DNA from: Aphidius gifuensis
Lineage: Eukaryota > Arthropoda > Insecta > Hymenoptera > Braconidae
Direction: 5' to 3'
Length of the DNA: 64,000 nt
Assembly: GCF_014905175.1 (NCBI RefSeq)
Contig: NC_057788.1
Location: 4,588,001-4,652,000, forward strand
Positions 51,985 through 64,000 of the stretch are shown in pieces (the stretch's first letter is position 1; each line of letters begins with the position of its first letter). Made by a program: the position numbers and the translations under genes. The notes beneath the pieces are model-generated. The model made no database searches and was not told the origin of the DNA. It saw only the letters and a list, made by a program, of their open reading frames with translations.

Positions 51985-54900
51985 CACCACCACCGCCACT
52001 AACACCACTAACAATACACCACAATATAAACAACCCCGTATTTTTCCACGAATTCTCTCGTTGTTTTTTTTTTTTTTAATTTATATTTTATACATATATA
52101 TATTATTACCTCTTTGTAATATACACTCGTGCACACTAAACACAAGTTTTATAATACACCAGCAAAAAAAATATATACACGTGATTGATAAGCGTGCGAT
52201 ATGCACGCACACCACTTAATTATCGCCGCCACGATAATTTGTCTGCAACTGCCACCCCTTTTTTTCTTTTCCTTTTATTTTTTTTTTTTTTTACGACAAT
52301 CTTCCAACGACCTTTAATCTGTAACAAATCGAATTTATAATTTATTATTATTATTTTCATGTCGTCAATGTTTTTAGCTTTGTTGCCAATAGTTACATTT
52401 ATTTTTTCAACAAAAATAATAACGTGAAAGAATTAAATTATTAAAATTAAAAAAAAAGCACACTTTTTGAATTTAAGCTTTGAGATAATTTTGTTTGATT
52501 TTTGAATGAAAAAATGACACTTGAAATTGAAAAATCAATTATTACCTGTTGCAGTGTGTACAAGATTTTTAAAAAAAATTATCATACTTGTTTATTGTAA
52601 GTCAGAAAAAATGTATAATAGGCCTTTGATAAAAAAAAATTATATATGCAGCGACAATGAGAACAAGATAATATTTGATGGATAAAATTTGATATAAAAG
52701 AATAATAGAAAATTTGTACACAAAAGGATCAAACACAAATATTTACAAGATAAGTATTTCCTGGAGTACGACCTGGGACCGGCTATCGAGCGTACACCAC
52801 ATTTTTTTTTTATATATTTCACTGGATAATATTAAAAATATATGAAAAAGCTTCTTTCATAGCAGATAAATAGAAGAAAAAAAAAAAAAATGGAAGGTGA
52901 GATTCAGTGCGCATGAAAGCAAAGGTACAGTAGCGACAGTAAAAAAAAACCAAACGGAGAAATATAATATTTTTAAACTCATAAAAACACAATTTCTAAA
53001 CAAAAAAAAAATACTCCAATTAAGTCAATTAATTAGTTTCTATCTACTTGATTAAAAAATTGAGAATTTTACTATTTTTTTGCATATATAATATATAAAA
53101 AACAGATGAGAATGTTTTTTTTTTTTTTGTCAAAAAAAATATAAAATTGAGGATAAAAGTAACTGGGTGATGATGAAGAAAAAAAAACATGAATAAATAA
53201 AATATTTTTTTGTAGATGGCACACTTACATTTAGAGCCACCCCCGGCTTTAATCGTTATACACTTTTAGCCCTTAACTATATATATATACAAGGGTTAAA
53301 ATTATAAGCCAAAATTTTTGCAATATGATATTTAAAATACCAAAAATATCAACTAATTATTTTCCAATAAAAATATTATCTCTATGTAAAATTTTAGTCT
53401 TAAAATTGGAGCTTTTTCATTAAACTTTTATAGTGTCACTCAATAAACATATAATATTTAATTATCCAATCAATCCATATGTCTATTTTCAATATAAAAA
53501 AAAACCAATAAATTTAATTCAAATAATAATTAATAATTAATGACATTTTATTATTAGTTTACTTTTTTTGCAATAGAAGTGCTATTTTAATATATTATAA
53601 CTATTAATTTATTATTCCCGGCACTTGATATTTTATTTCGATTTGATGTTGGTTCTCCGGGTTTTTCTCTCGCGTATTTGATCGATAATTCGAAGGAACC
53701 TCCGGACCAGTACACAGCCCCGCAACTTCCCAGTCGACCAACTAGTTGGTTGTGTATCTGTCAGTATCTGTGAGAAGGGAGCAACGAATAAGAGTAATAT
53801 AGAACCAACGAGGGTTGAGGGGTTACCCCTCTTTATTCATCGTTCTTTCTCATTTTATCATACACGAGTTTTCTTTTTTTTTTTATGTTATTTTTCTCCC
53901 TAGTTTGTGTATTATTGCCCAAAGGGAGCAGAAAATAAAAAAAATATATATATCAAAGCTATAATAATAATAAATATTAATCAATTACATTAATAAAATT
54001 GTAAATTATAATTAAAAAATAGTAAACAATAGGCTTAAATGACTTTTTATATTCTCACCCTTATAATGACATCCACGAAGAAGAAGAAGAAGAACCAAAA
54101 ACCACTTTTATATCACCAGCACCATCATCACTTGTATTTTTATTTAATAATTTATAATTAAAAACTAAAAACAAAAAAATAAAATAAACAAAAATTAACT
54201 ATGCAACATTAATAGTTCTTCGAAGTATTACTATTATTAATTTTTTAAATTTAAATCAATCGAAAATATTTTTTTTTGTGCTCCAAAATATTTGTGGATT
54301 TTTTAAAAAATTATTTATAAATTTTCTAATTAATTTACAGGTAATTTATTAATTTTATTTAGTTTAATATATTTATATATATTTTTTTTTTTTCTATAAA
54401 AGATAAATATTTTAATACTGGACAAGAAAAATGATACAAATCGACTCGTGAACTTTTGACAGGAGCAAGCTCGACGCAAACTGTAAGAACCCCTGTCGAC
54501 AACAGCGCCCTCATGTGCCGCCCCACCCATAAGCCTACTGCATAGACCACCAGCAATTTTACTTTTTATTTATATAAATATATATGTGTATATGTTAACA
54601 CATCTAAAATAATTTATCATAAAGTTTTTATTTTGTAAGTGTATGTATGTTTGATAGCATATGGCTTGGACTGTGTGTCATCGCCGCTTGTCGTCGCTAC
54701 TGACGATGCCATCGATCCATTTAAATATATATTTTTTCTCTTTCTATTTATTGTCGTTCTTTGTTTAATCATCCCCTTTTAGTTGGCATTACACACGCAA
54801 ACGCTATAACATTTAATTCATCATATATTTTTTATATCAAAACAGCTTGCAATGTGTACAATCGTTGATAGAACAGACAACTTTTGTTCGAAAGATGATT

Positions 54901-55004
54901 CAAAAGAAAGCATTATTGACTTAACATTATTTTATTGTTTTAAATTTAAATAGAAATAATTTAAATAGAAGCGATTTATTTGAACAATAACGTAACGAAA
55001 TTTC

Positions 55005-55055
55005 GAATCGATTTCGATTTCGATTTCGATCTCGGCTATGATTTCGATTTCGAAT
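55005..55055. repeat. ATTTCG short tandem repeat
   Basis: Imperfect array of the hexamer ATTTCG (TTTCGAATCGATTTCGATTT and onward), about eight units with one interruption (CTCGGCTATG). Confidence 0.8.
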
Positions 55056-55865
55056 AAAAGCTTTTCATCAATTAATTTAAAAGAGGTACATAAAATTAAT
55101 AACATTACAATAATAATTTCAATATTTTTTTTATTTAATTTTTATTAATAAATTGAATTATAAAAAAAATTTTCTATCTAAGTTTAAAATCGTAAATCAT
55201 TATTATGATTATGTACAAAATAAATTTGTTGTTTATTTTTAATTAAATTGTAAATTATATAATAATCTAATTAATTTATTGTTATTTAAAAAAAAAAAAA
55301 ATTATATATTTTAAAGATATTATGGCATTCCTCATATTTAGAATATCTTGATAAACTAAATAAATATTTTGACAATAGCAGGAATTTAAATATTCACATG
55401 AAAATTGTTGTAGTATAAATATTAATTTAAAAAATATATATTATTAATATTATTATGACATTTATCTAGCATCACATTGATCTTGTTGATAAAAACAAGT
55501 TGTGAGTTATAAATATGAATCATTCCCATTGTGTTAATTGAGTTTTTTTTTGTTTTTGTTTTTTTGGGATAATAAATACGTGATGATTCAATAGACAATA
55601 ATAGTTATTTGATATAAATCACCTGAGCATCATTTTAAATCATTATGTGTATTATAATGACCAGTCTGTGTGAAAATTAATTTAAAAATATATTTCATCT
55701 GTTATCCACCAGGGTACTGCATACTATTATTTTTTTTTTTTCTTTTAAATTAATTTATAAAAAATTGTCTTGATTATTTTATCAATGATAAAATATCTTT
55801 TAAAAATGACAATCATTTTAATTTTCTAACTATTTTTAAAACCTGTATAAATAATACTAATTAAT

Positions 55866-56965
55866 TTACATTGTTGAATTTATCATGTGTTTTAGATTTT
55901 TCGAATTTTCATCATCTTCATTTGATATATCATTCGATGATTCATCGTCAAATTTATTTTTATTCGATTCATCATTAGCTGTTTCTCTGTAATTGATAAA
56001 ATATAAATTATTATTTTATTTATACATGTAATAATTTAATTTTAAATATAATTTTACTTACGAGTATTTATTATTTGATGGTAAAAATAATGATTTTGGA
56101 CAATTTTTAAAATAAGGCCAACATTCACCATGTAATTTACCACGATTTTCAGCTTCAACATATTCATCTAATACACTTGAAAATGGTGATTTACTTGCTC
56201 TATAATTAATAAAGATATTTATATTAAAAAAACAATATAGAAATTATTTAAAATTTAAAATTATTTAAATACATACGTGAAAAATAATTTAAGAACTTCT
56301 CCAATAAGTCCAAAATTACTAAGTGGATGACTTTGTACTTCACAAATAGCACGTAATAAACATGCTTTACCATCAAGACCAAGTGTACTAATCATATCTT
56401 CAGTGGTACCATATAACAATGCACGTTCACCACCATGAAATGCATTTTTAGGTGCTTCATGAGTATCACGTTTTTGTAATCTTCTTTTCATAAATGACGC
56501 AACAAAATCAGCAAGCATTATACCAGCTGATCTACCTTCCATTGCACGTCCAAATATTGGTGGTAATGCACCATAAGGATTTTCATTATCAGTCAAACCA
56601 AGCATATCAAAATAAACTATAAAAAAATAAGGTAAATTAATTTCATTATTAAAAGTTAAATTTAAATTAATTAAATTTATTCTTACTTGTAAATGGAAGA
56701 CTTATTGACATATTAGCATGAAATCCATATGGTGGATGTCTTACAAATGGCAAATTAAGAGTTGGTGTTATTGTCATACTTGTACCAGGTGGTAATGCAA
56801 CTCTTCCATCATTTGTTATCCAAGATAAACGTTTTTGTCGATGATGAGATTTATCATCATTCAATGATTTTGTATCTGATGATGCTGTTGATAGAGTCAT
56901 CTCAATTGACAACAACACCACCAAAGCAATTACTGATAATATATTTCTTCCTGACATTTTTGAAT
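55866..56965 (-). CDS. Secreted DM4/DM12 family protein
   Basis: Function unknown; arthropod-specific family of small secreted proteins with conserved cysteines. Coding exons in transcription order: 56957-56687 (acceptor at 56966), 56616-56277, 56199-56062, 55986-55866; phases agree and give 289 residues. The signal peptide is NILSVIALVVLLSIEMTLS, followed by a basic site RQKR that looks like a furin cleavage site. The next block (LSWITNDGRVALPPGTSMTI) and HPPYGFHANMSISLP are typical of the family start. The DM4/DM12 domain follows from about residue 160 (TLGLDGKACLLRAICEVQSH, PLSNFGLIGEVLKLFF, then GECWPYFKNCPKSLF), with four visible Cys. The tail is acidic and Asn/Ser-rich. A TTTTTTACAG acceptor eight bases before the ATG shows that at least one upstream leader exon exists. 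Confidence 0.88.
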
Positions 56966-59900
56966 CTGTAAAAAATTAATAAATTAAATAAAAATAATAC
57001 AAACTTATTTATCACAATGTATTGTTATTGTTAGTGTATGTATATATTTCAATTTATTTAGCATTTGAATTTTTAAGTTGTTTATTTTAAAGATTGTAAT
57101 AATAGAAAAAAAATATATCGTCATGTTGTTGTAGTCCAGACCCTGACCATTCATTGGTATCTCACCTAGTTAGCTTGAATTACCAGTTACAGCATATTGG
57201 ATTTAAACTTGTAACAGTTAAAAGTTGTATAAAGTGTGTTTATTTATCTTATATCTATTTACAAACGAATGTGTTATATGCTACCAAACCAGTACATTCA
57301 AAAAGAAAAACATATCAAGTATATAAACGATGAGAAGTAGAAAAAATATAAAAAAAAAAAATGAAAATACTACAGGGCATAAGCTGTAAAACACCAACAC
57401 GACCTTCAATATCAGACAAGTTTTTATGCATGAGTGAATAAAAACACTACATATAAAATATATTAACATATATAAAATTTAAAAAAAAAAATCTAAATTG
57501 AATGAAAACTGTGATTTTAAATGTACTAATGATTTTTCTTTTTTTTTTTTTTTCATTTTGAATAAACAACAAAATCCACTACGTTAATTGCAATTAATCT
57601 ATGTAATTTATTGATAAATTATTTAACACTAATTACCAAGCTATAAATTTAATATTTAATATTTGAAAATAAAAAAAATTATTTAGAAATTTTATAATAC
57701 ACAATTTGTAATTGAAATTAATGTTTTTTTTTTTTAAGTCAAATAAGGTTTAAAAAAAAAAATGTTAATCTCCATCAGGTAAATAAAATATATTTAAATA
57801 ATTTTTAGATAATTTAATTTAATTTTTTTTTTCCATGGATTAATGAAAATAGTGTGTATTATAATAATAATTTTTTTTTTTAAATTGATCAATATGTATG
57901 ATCAATTGAATACATCCCAGCAACGGCACTGATATTTTTCCGATCCGTTACAGTCCGGCGTTTTTCAGAAAATTAGCCATGTGATATAACGTAAGACCGT
58001 TAGCTGCACCGACTGGTTATAAACATCATCCTCAGGTACTTTTAAATATTTATACACATATATATATTTATTGTATACATGCATATTATTAATAATGAAA
58101 ATATCCAAGTGAGAATGATGCAAGTTGACGAGAGTCGCGACACAAATATCATAAAAATCAAATTAAAAAAAAAAAAACATATTTGTCATTGATAGCCTAA
58201 TTTAATATTTAATATTATAATAAAAAATTTAAACTAAATACCTTTTTTTTTTTTTATAACTTAATAAAAATGAAATTATTTATTTTTTAATTTAATTAAA
58301 AATATTAATTGTTTATATTTATTATTTCAATGTGAAAAAATAAAAAAAATCATTTTGAAAATATATTTGTTAATTGTATAAATAAAATTGATATTAATTT
58401 TTAATATTACGATGTTGAATCTTTTTTTTTTAACCAACGGTTCCACTGACCTACATTGTTTTATTCATAATCGTTGATAATAACGTTGCTTAATATTTAA
58501 TTCACTCATATATTAAATGACGAGTGAAAAAAAAAAAAAAAATGTGCATTTTATAATTATTCGGAAAACCAAGAAACCGTTAGATATTGAAATTTTTTTT
58601 TTTATTTATTTATATATTTTTATTTGTTGTTTATTGTTGTTTTTTTTATTGAGGACAATTTAATTTTATATTCGATGCATGCAAGTTGACAAAAATTTCA
58701 ATCAATCGATTCACAATGATGCTTGAATAAAAAAAAAATATAAAATATATATTTATGTGTCAATTGTTGGGAGTGAATATAAATTACATGTCCCATTTTC
58801 ATTTGTTAAATTTTTTCAAGTTTAGTGACAAGGTCATTGAACGTTATATCAAATGATTATTAATTTTTTAAATTAAAATAAAATTTGAATTTAAATAAAT
58901 ATGTAGATAATTATTATTCTGAATTTATTAGTTTTTTAAAATTTATTTTCGAATGATAAATTTAACTGTTTTCAAAAATTTCATATATTTTGTGTTGATT
59001 TTAAAAAATATATATAAAATATAACGGTATTAATCGTGTATATGATTTTTTTTTTCCATTAGTTTTCAATAATTATTCAAATATTTTAAAATATGGGAAA
59101 AATTTGAAAAAAAAGCTGCTATAAATTTATGATTTTTTTCCATTTAAAATATAAATAATTTTTTAATTGACATTATTATTTAATTTTATTTGATTATTGA
59201 CCGACTAACTGACTTTGAAGAAAGGAAAAGTTCCTGGAAATAAAAAAAAAAAAGAAGATGTATATGTAAAAAAAAAAAAAATAATTGAATATTTATAAAT
59301 TCAAAATATTCTATGAAAAAATTTGTCAGTTATTTTTTAAAATTTTTGAATATATCTATTTTTTTTTTTCCCATTAAGTATTATAATTTACATTTATGGA
59401 AAAATGAATGAAAGTTTATCTGTCCATTTAGAGAAATCACTATCAAATACTATGAATGGATTTTAATGATTTTTTTTTTTTAAATCTATAAGACAAATGT
59501 AGATAAATTTTATGAATTTCGGATTAAAACGGTACTGTAAATTTCTACATTTCAATATCAAACAAATAAACACATATTTCCGTTGAAATATAAATATAAA
59601 TTAATTTTTTTATCTCATGGATATATTTGACAAAAAAAAGGGAAAAAATTAAATCAAGATTTAATACAACGATTTTGTTTTTTAAAAAAAAGATAACGTC
59701 AAAGAAAAAAATAATAAAGATGAGAAAAAAAAATTTAAATTACAGTGTGGTTTCATCACCGTTGTATATAATTTTGCCAGTTAAAAAATTCAACACGTGT
59801 GCTTTACTTTTGTACATTAATTTATTCAAATTGTAAAAAACAAAAATATGAATAAATAATACACTAAATTTTTGACCCAGTGACACTTTTTTTTGACGAA

Positions 59901-60860
59901 AAAAAAATACATGTATATTATTATGATTGAATTTGAAATACTAAATGATTATTAGATGATAATATCAACATAAAAAAGGATAAATTTTCAAATTCCAATT
60001 GAAAAATAAATTTAGAATGAATGAGAAAAAAATGTGGTTTTTTTTTTTTTACTTTGATTCCAGTTTTGGCTTGAACAACTTGAATAATTTTGATCCAGAA
60101 TGTGCCCAAAGTCAAAGAATAAAAAAAAAATTATAAATGAAATAAAAAAAAAAAAGGTTCATTGAAACGTGTTCTGCAAACTGATTAATTTACTTTTGCC
60201 AATACACAATGCGAATATTATCAAGCTATTAAAATAATTAAATTTTTTATTTCTTTCTTCAAAAATTAATTCAAGAATTCACATTAAATAATCAATAAAT
60301 TCTTCAAAAAATATTCAAAGACAATTCAATTTTCCAGTGAAATAAATAGCTTCAATAAATAATTCATGTGAAAAAATTATATATCAATTATTGTTGAATT
60401 AAAAAAAAAAATACCCGTCAAATATTTTAAATAATACAAAAATTTTTACCAAATAAAATATGTTCTTTAAAAAAGAAAAAAAAATAAACAATTAAATTTT
60501 ATTAGCATTATTATTTATCATACCGTTATCATTAAATAATTGTTTAAATTTAAATGAAATGAATTTTTTAAATTATAATAAAATGTAATAAAATTTAAAT
60601 TTTTCATCTAATTAAAATTGTGTAAAATAAATTTACTATTAAAATGATTGATGAAAGGTGTTATATATAATTTTTTTTTTCCCTTTTTAAATTGTTAAAT
60701 TGATATTAAAAAATTTACATCAATATTAAACGACTTAAATATGTTTTTATAATATTTTTTTTCTGTTAAAAATTGATTAGTATTCAAGATGATTGCAATG
60801 GCTGTTAATTATTTATAATAATGAATAAATTGATGAAAGATAATATAAAGACACACTCAC
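56966..60860. other. Probable first intron of the DM4/DM12 gene
   Basis: About 3.9 kb of AT-rich sequence between the acceptor at 56966 and the candidate leader-exon donor at 60860. It contains GC-richer patches near 57130-57200 and 57900-58040. A donor-like CTAGGTGAGA (minus strand) near 57163 could end an alternative leader exon. No coding exon was found. Confidence 0.4.
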
Positions 60861-61010
60861 CTTGATGGAGGATGGCCCGATGAAAAAACAGGGTAAATAA
60901 ATAAAAAGTGCAGTCTCTATGACGTTATGTGGAGTAATTTTGATGCACGCTGGTTAACCAGGACTATGGCATAATTACTGCCCGCCGGCTCGCACTTCCT
61001 CTTTATTATT
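60861..61010 (-). other. Probable 5' leader exon of the DM4/DM12 gene
   Basis: On the minus strand a GC-richer segment (GAGGAAGTGCGAGCCGGCGG near its start) ends in CATCAAG followed by a consensus GTGAGTGTG donor at 60860. It matches the need for an upstream exon shown by the acceptor before the DM4/DM12 ATG. It contains a CRE-like AACGTCAT. The 5' boundary is approximate. It could instead belong to an unseen gene. Confidence 0.5.
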
Positions 61011-64000
61011 TGATTTTTTTTAATACTTAGATTGGCCTCAAAGTATTATCAATTTTTTTTATTTTATATATTTATTTTTCATACATGAAACCGCCACTTA
61101 AATAACCGAAAAAAAAATATAAAAAATTCTTCTTTATTACTACTTCTTCGTGTTTTTTTTACTCTTCTTTACTCCACCTCAAAATGCACCAGTCTTATTT
61201 TTTTAATTTTTTTTTTTTATTAAAATTTGTAATATAAAAAAAATAAATTAAATAATTTTAATTATTATTGTAAATGAGTTTTGTTATTTATTATTTATTT
61301 AATGTAATTTTTGATATTTTATGTGATGAATTTATTAAAAAAAGAAATGAAAAAAAAAAATATTACAAGTGGATAAAATTTATAAGATGAACGAGTTACG
61401 CGTGGTGGTGTCTTCAAGACTGGACGCATCCTATTCATACAAATACCAGGTTACCTCAGAGGATTGTGACCCCCACCTGTATCACTACTCATCGTTGAAA
61501 CAGAGTCAAATACGTGTTACATTTAATATACCTTTCTAACGAGCAATACCATTAATTTAATGTCATTTAGTTTAACCACATTTTTGTAATTAAAAACTCC
61601 CACATATCCACTTTCAATTAACTAGAGTAAAAAAAAAAAATAGTTTATTTAAAATTATATCAAGAAATTTATATCTACATCAATTTAAAACAGATGCATT
61701 TGAGAATTTAGATATACAGGCCAAGGTCGTGTATTAATTTTTCAAAGTTTAATGACCTAAATATGAAATGGGAAAAAAAATATAAAAATATTTAAGATAG
61801 GTTCCATCAGCTATATGAAGGGTTCATTTATATATTTTTTTTTTTTTCTAATGAATAATAATTCTTTCCCTCTTTCTTTTTTTTTCTATAATTTTTTCAA
61901 ACCGTTTTTTTTTCCAATTTTTTATCTCGATCATATAAATCGTTGACTGTATAGATCCCAACCGAGCGGGATAACCGGTATGTGAAAGACCCAAAAAACC
62001 TGCTTATCAACTACTTTTCTTCTTTTTTTTTTTTAACAATCTTAAAGAAAAATGGAATTACGTACCCCAGGCAGCAACTTTGTATAGACATGATTTTATA
62101 AAATTTGAAATAATTTCTATGGTAATTTTATCGATACATTGACGTGTAGTTGATAATTATTTTAATAAAACAATAAATAATTAATACTGTTTATAAAATT
62201 CACAATATACTTTATTGTAATTTTGCAAATCGAATAATAATAATCAATAATTAATTATATTAATATTAATAATAATGCCATTAGCTGTAATATTAACTAA
62301 AACTATAGATCTCACAATTTTCATTTTTCAACTTTTTATTTATTAATTATTCTTGCATAAAGTTAATAATAAAATTAGAAAAAAAAAAAAATATTATTAT
62401 CACACACATTATTTCTATAATCAAATAGAAATATTTAAATACACTTTTAATCAAGGATTATAAAATAATAATAACAAGTTTTGAATATACAGAAAAAAAA
62501 AAAAAATTACAGAAAAAAAAATTATTTATAAGTATTGTATTAATAATTAAATCAGCTTTTCTTTTTTTAATCTTAATATTTTCTTTTTTCTTGTATTTTC
62601 ATATCACTTTTATTATAGGCATATGGTTTTATTTATTTATTTTTTTTTTTTAAATGTTTTTTTTCAAATTTTCTTTAATTATCACTCGTTAATAAATTGT
62701 GATTGTATGTTTCACTCGTATGGCACCTGTACATTCAAAAATAAAAAATTTTTTTTTTCATTTTTTTTTTTTTATAATAATAAGCAATGTTTATAATTAT
62801 TGTCTATTCATACATTTTGGAAATTTAAAACTTGCCATTATCGTATATATTCTAGTAACTAAATAAGTTGTTTTTTTTTAATTTTTTTTTTTTCGTTGAA
62901 AGTTGAGCGCATTTTTATCTATGCGTCAAAACGCAATCTCTTACTCATTTGTGTGTTTATTTTTTTTTCTTTTATTTTTATATTTACGATCTGCTTTAAA
63001 TATACATATTTTTTTTTCCTCCGTCAACTATGACACATTGCTCTCTGGGAACATCTGAATCTTTATTTTAAAGGATGTGATATAAAATACCATGTATAAA
63101 ATTATTATCTATCGCAGATAAATAGACTCGACTGTTTTATTAATATATATATTATTTTTTAGAAGCATTTTTTTTAAATCTCTCAACGATAAACACTCTA
63201 TTTTTAATTATTAATATTATAACTATTTTTTTTTAATTTTTGTTTTTATATAAGAAAAAAAGAAAAATTCTTTTCGTAAAAAAAATAGAGTCTAAATTGC
63301 ATTGATAAATTGATTTTCATTGTTTTTTTATTTAAATTTAATTTTTTTTTTAAATCAAGAGCATTTTTTTCGGTAAATTGCTCGTAATATCCATTTACTT
63401 AATTTAATATACTTAAAATATACTGATGATACACATGTAGTCTTAAAATTTTTAACATTTTTTTAAAAATATTAATTACGTTTTTTGAAGTTTGAAAATT
63501 TTACATTAATGATTTATGACAGATGGTATATATTTTAATGCAAATTTATTTAATTTAAATTCATTATTATTATTTAAATAATTAATTTATTTAAATTTAT
63601 AAATTTAAGTGTCCTTAAATATTGGACAATTATTAACAAAGGCACCCTTATTTTAATAATTCATAAAATTGTATTTTTTAATTTTATTTTTCTTTTAGTC
63701 TCAATTGTTTTTATTTTTTTTTTTATTAGAAATATATATTTTTCTACCAGGTTAAATTGAGGTAAACAAAATTATTTTATGTACATTTCAGACTGAGAAT
63801 TAATTTTGTTTTTATTTTAAGAATTTGGAAAATGATATTTCATCTTTTTTTGTTAAATAATAATTATAGGAAATATTATAAAAACATGACTTATTGGAAA
63901 TAATTGTTTAAGACACTTATTGGATAATGGCAGTGATTACTGGTTTACATTTTAATAACTTCCATTGTATCTTTCTAAAAATTTTTCTTTATCTCAATTT
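61011..64000. other. Non-coding right end
   Basis: AT-rich DNA with GC-richer islands at about 61385-61500 and 61940-62080. No supported exon on either strand. The last 1.5 kb is dominated by T runs and holds nothing I recognise. Confidence 0.5.

Larger units (their letters stand above)
51889..55865. other. Upstream region of Go and downstream region of the DM4/DM12 gene
   Basis: Go 5' leader and promoter on the left, DM4/DM12 3' end on the right. GC-richer islands lie near 51890-52020, 53640-53830, 54430-54560 and 54660-54720. No second MGC-type first exon was found. Open frames at 54330-54556 (minus) have no recognisable homology. A GAA run at about 54076-54094 and an ATTTCG array at about 55005-55055 are the only simple repeats of note. 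Confidence 0.45.

Noticed and set aside
53270..53305. Apparent inverted repeat around CCCTTAAC and AGGGTTAA
   Set aside because: On checking, the two halves are not reverse complements.
54330..54556. Two overlapping minus-strand open frames
   Set aside because: They lie in a GC-richer island that could be a Go leader or promoter; neither translation resembles a known protein.

Overview
The window is very AT-rich eukaryotic DNA (my impression is roughly four fifths A+T, not counted). It has short spliced exons, long AT-rich introns, and frequent runs of A, T, AAT and CAA. The genes are animal and the exon sequences look insect: CLOCK, phenylalanine hydroxylase (Henna type), G-alpha-o and a DM4/DM12 family protein. 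The Asn/Lys/Ile-rich proteins and extreme A+T would fit a hymenopteran such as a parasitoid wasp, but that is an inference with no species marker behind it. There are no bacterial operons, CRISPR arrays, or recognisable rRNA or tRNA genes.

Layout: 1-4739 is non-coding with several GC-richer islands. 4740-8027 (+) is a LONRF-type TPR/RING/LON protein whose N-terminal exon is not visible. 10195-11624 (+) is an FBXO36-like F-box protein with a long Lys/Asn-rich tail. 12626-15148 (+) is Clock, a bHLH-PAS circadian transcription factor. 15899-19536 (-) is phenylalanine hydroxylase with two candidate first coding exons, tail to tail with Clock. 20556-33297 (+) is a secreted Sushi/EGF/HYR protein; two of its introns carry repeats, a foldback array and a terminal-inverted-repeat element. 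35949-38029 (+) is an unrecognised membrane-anchored, disordered protein, followed by a decayed copy of its own intron/exon junction. 38689-40284 (-) is an F-box/leucine-rich-repeat protein. 45033-51888 (-) is a complete G-alpha-o subunit of 354 residues. 55866-56965 (-) is a secreted DM4/DM12 protein with a probable leader exon near 60.9 kb.

All nine gene models were built by hand from GT..AG junctions with reading-frame phase checked across every intron, and eight of them close from start to stop codon. The genes are not an operon and do not share one pathway. Loose themes are ubiquitin ligase adaptors (LONRF, FBXO36-like, F-box/LRR), circadian and neural signalling (Clock, Go) and aromatic amino acid metabolism (PAH feeding tyrosine to cuticle and catecholamine pathways).

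The most unusual local observations are: (1) a second copy of the splice acceptor and exon-2 start, lying after the stop codon of the orphan gene and able to act as an alternative 13-codon last exon; (2) phase-matched alternative first exons of PAH; (3) a tandem-then-inverted repeat array in one intron and a 642-bp inverted-repeat element in another intron of the Sushi/EGF gene; (4) a GC-richer island with a perfect CRE and E-box inside a Go intron.
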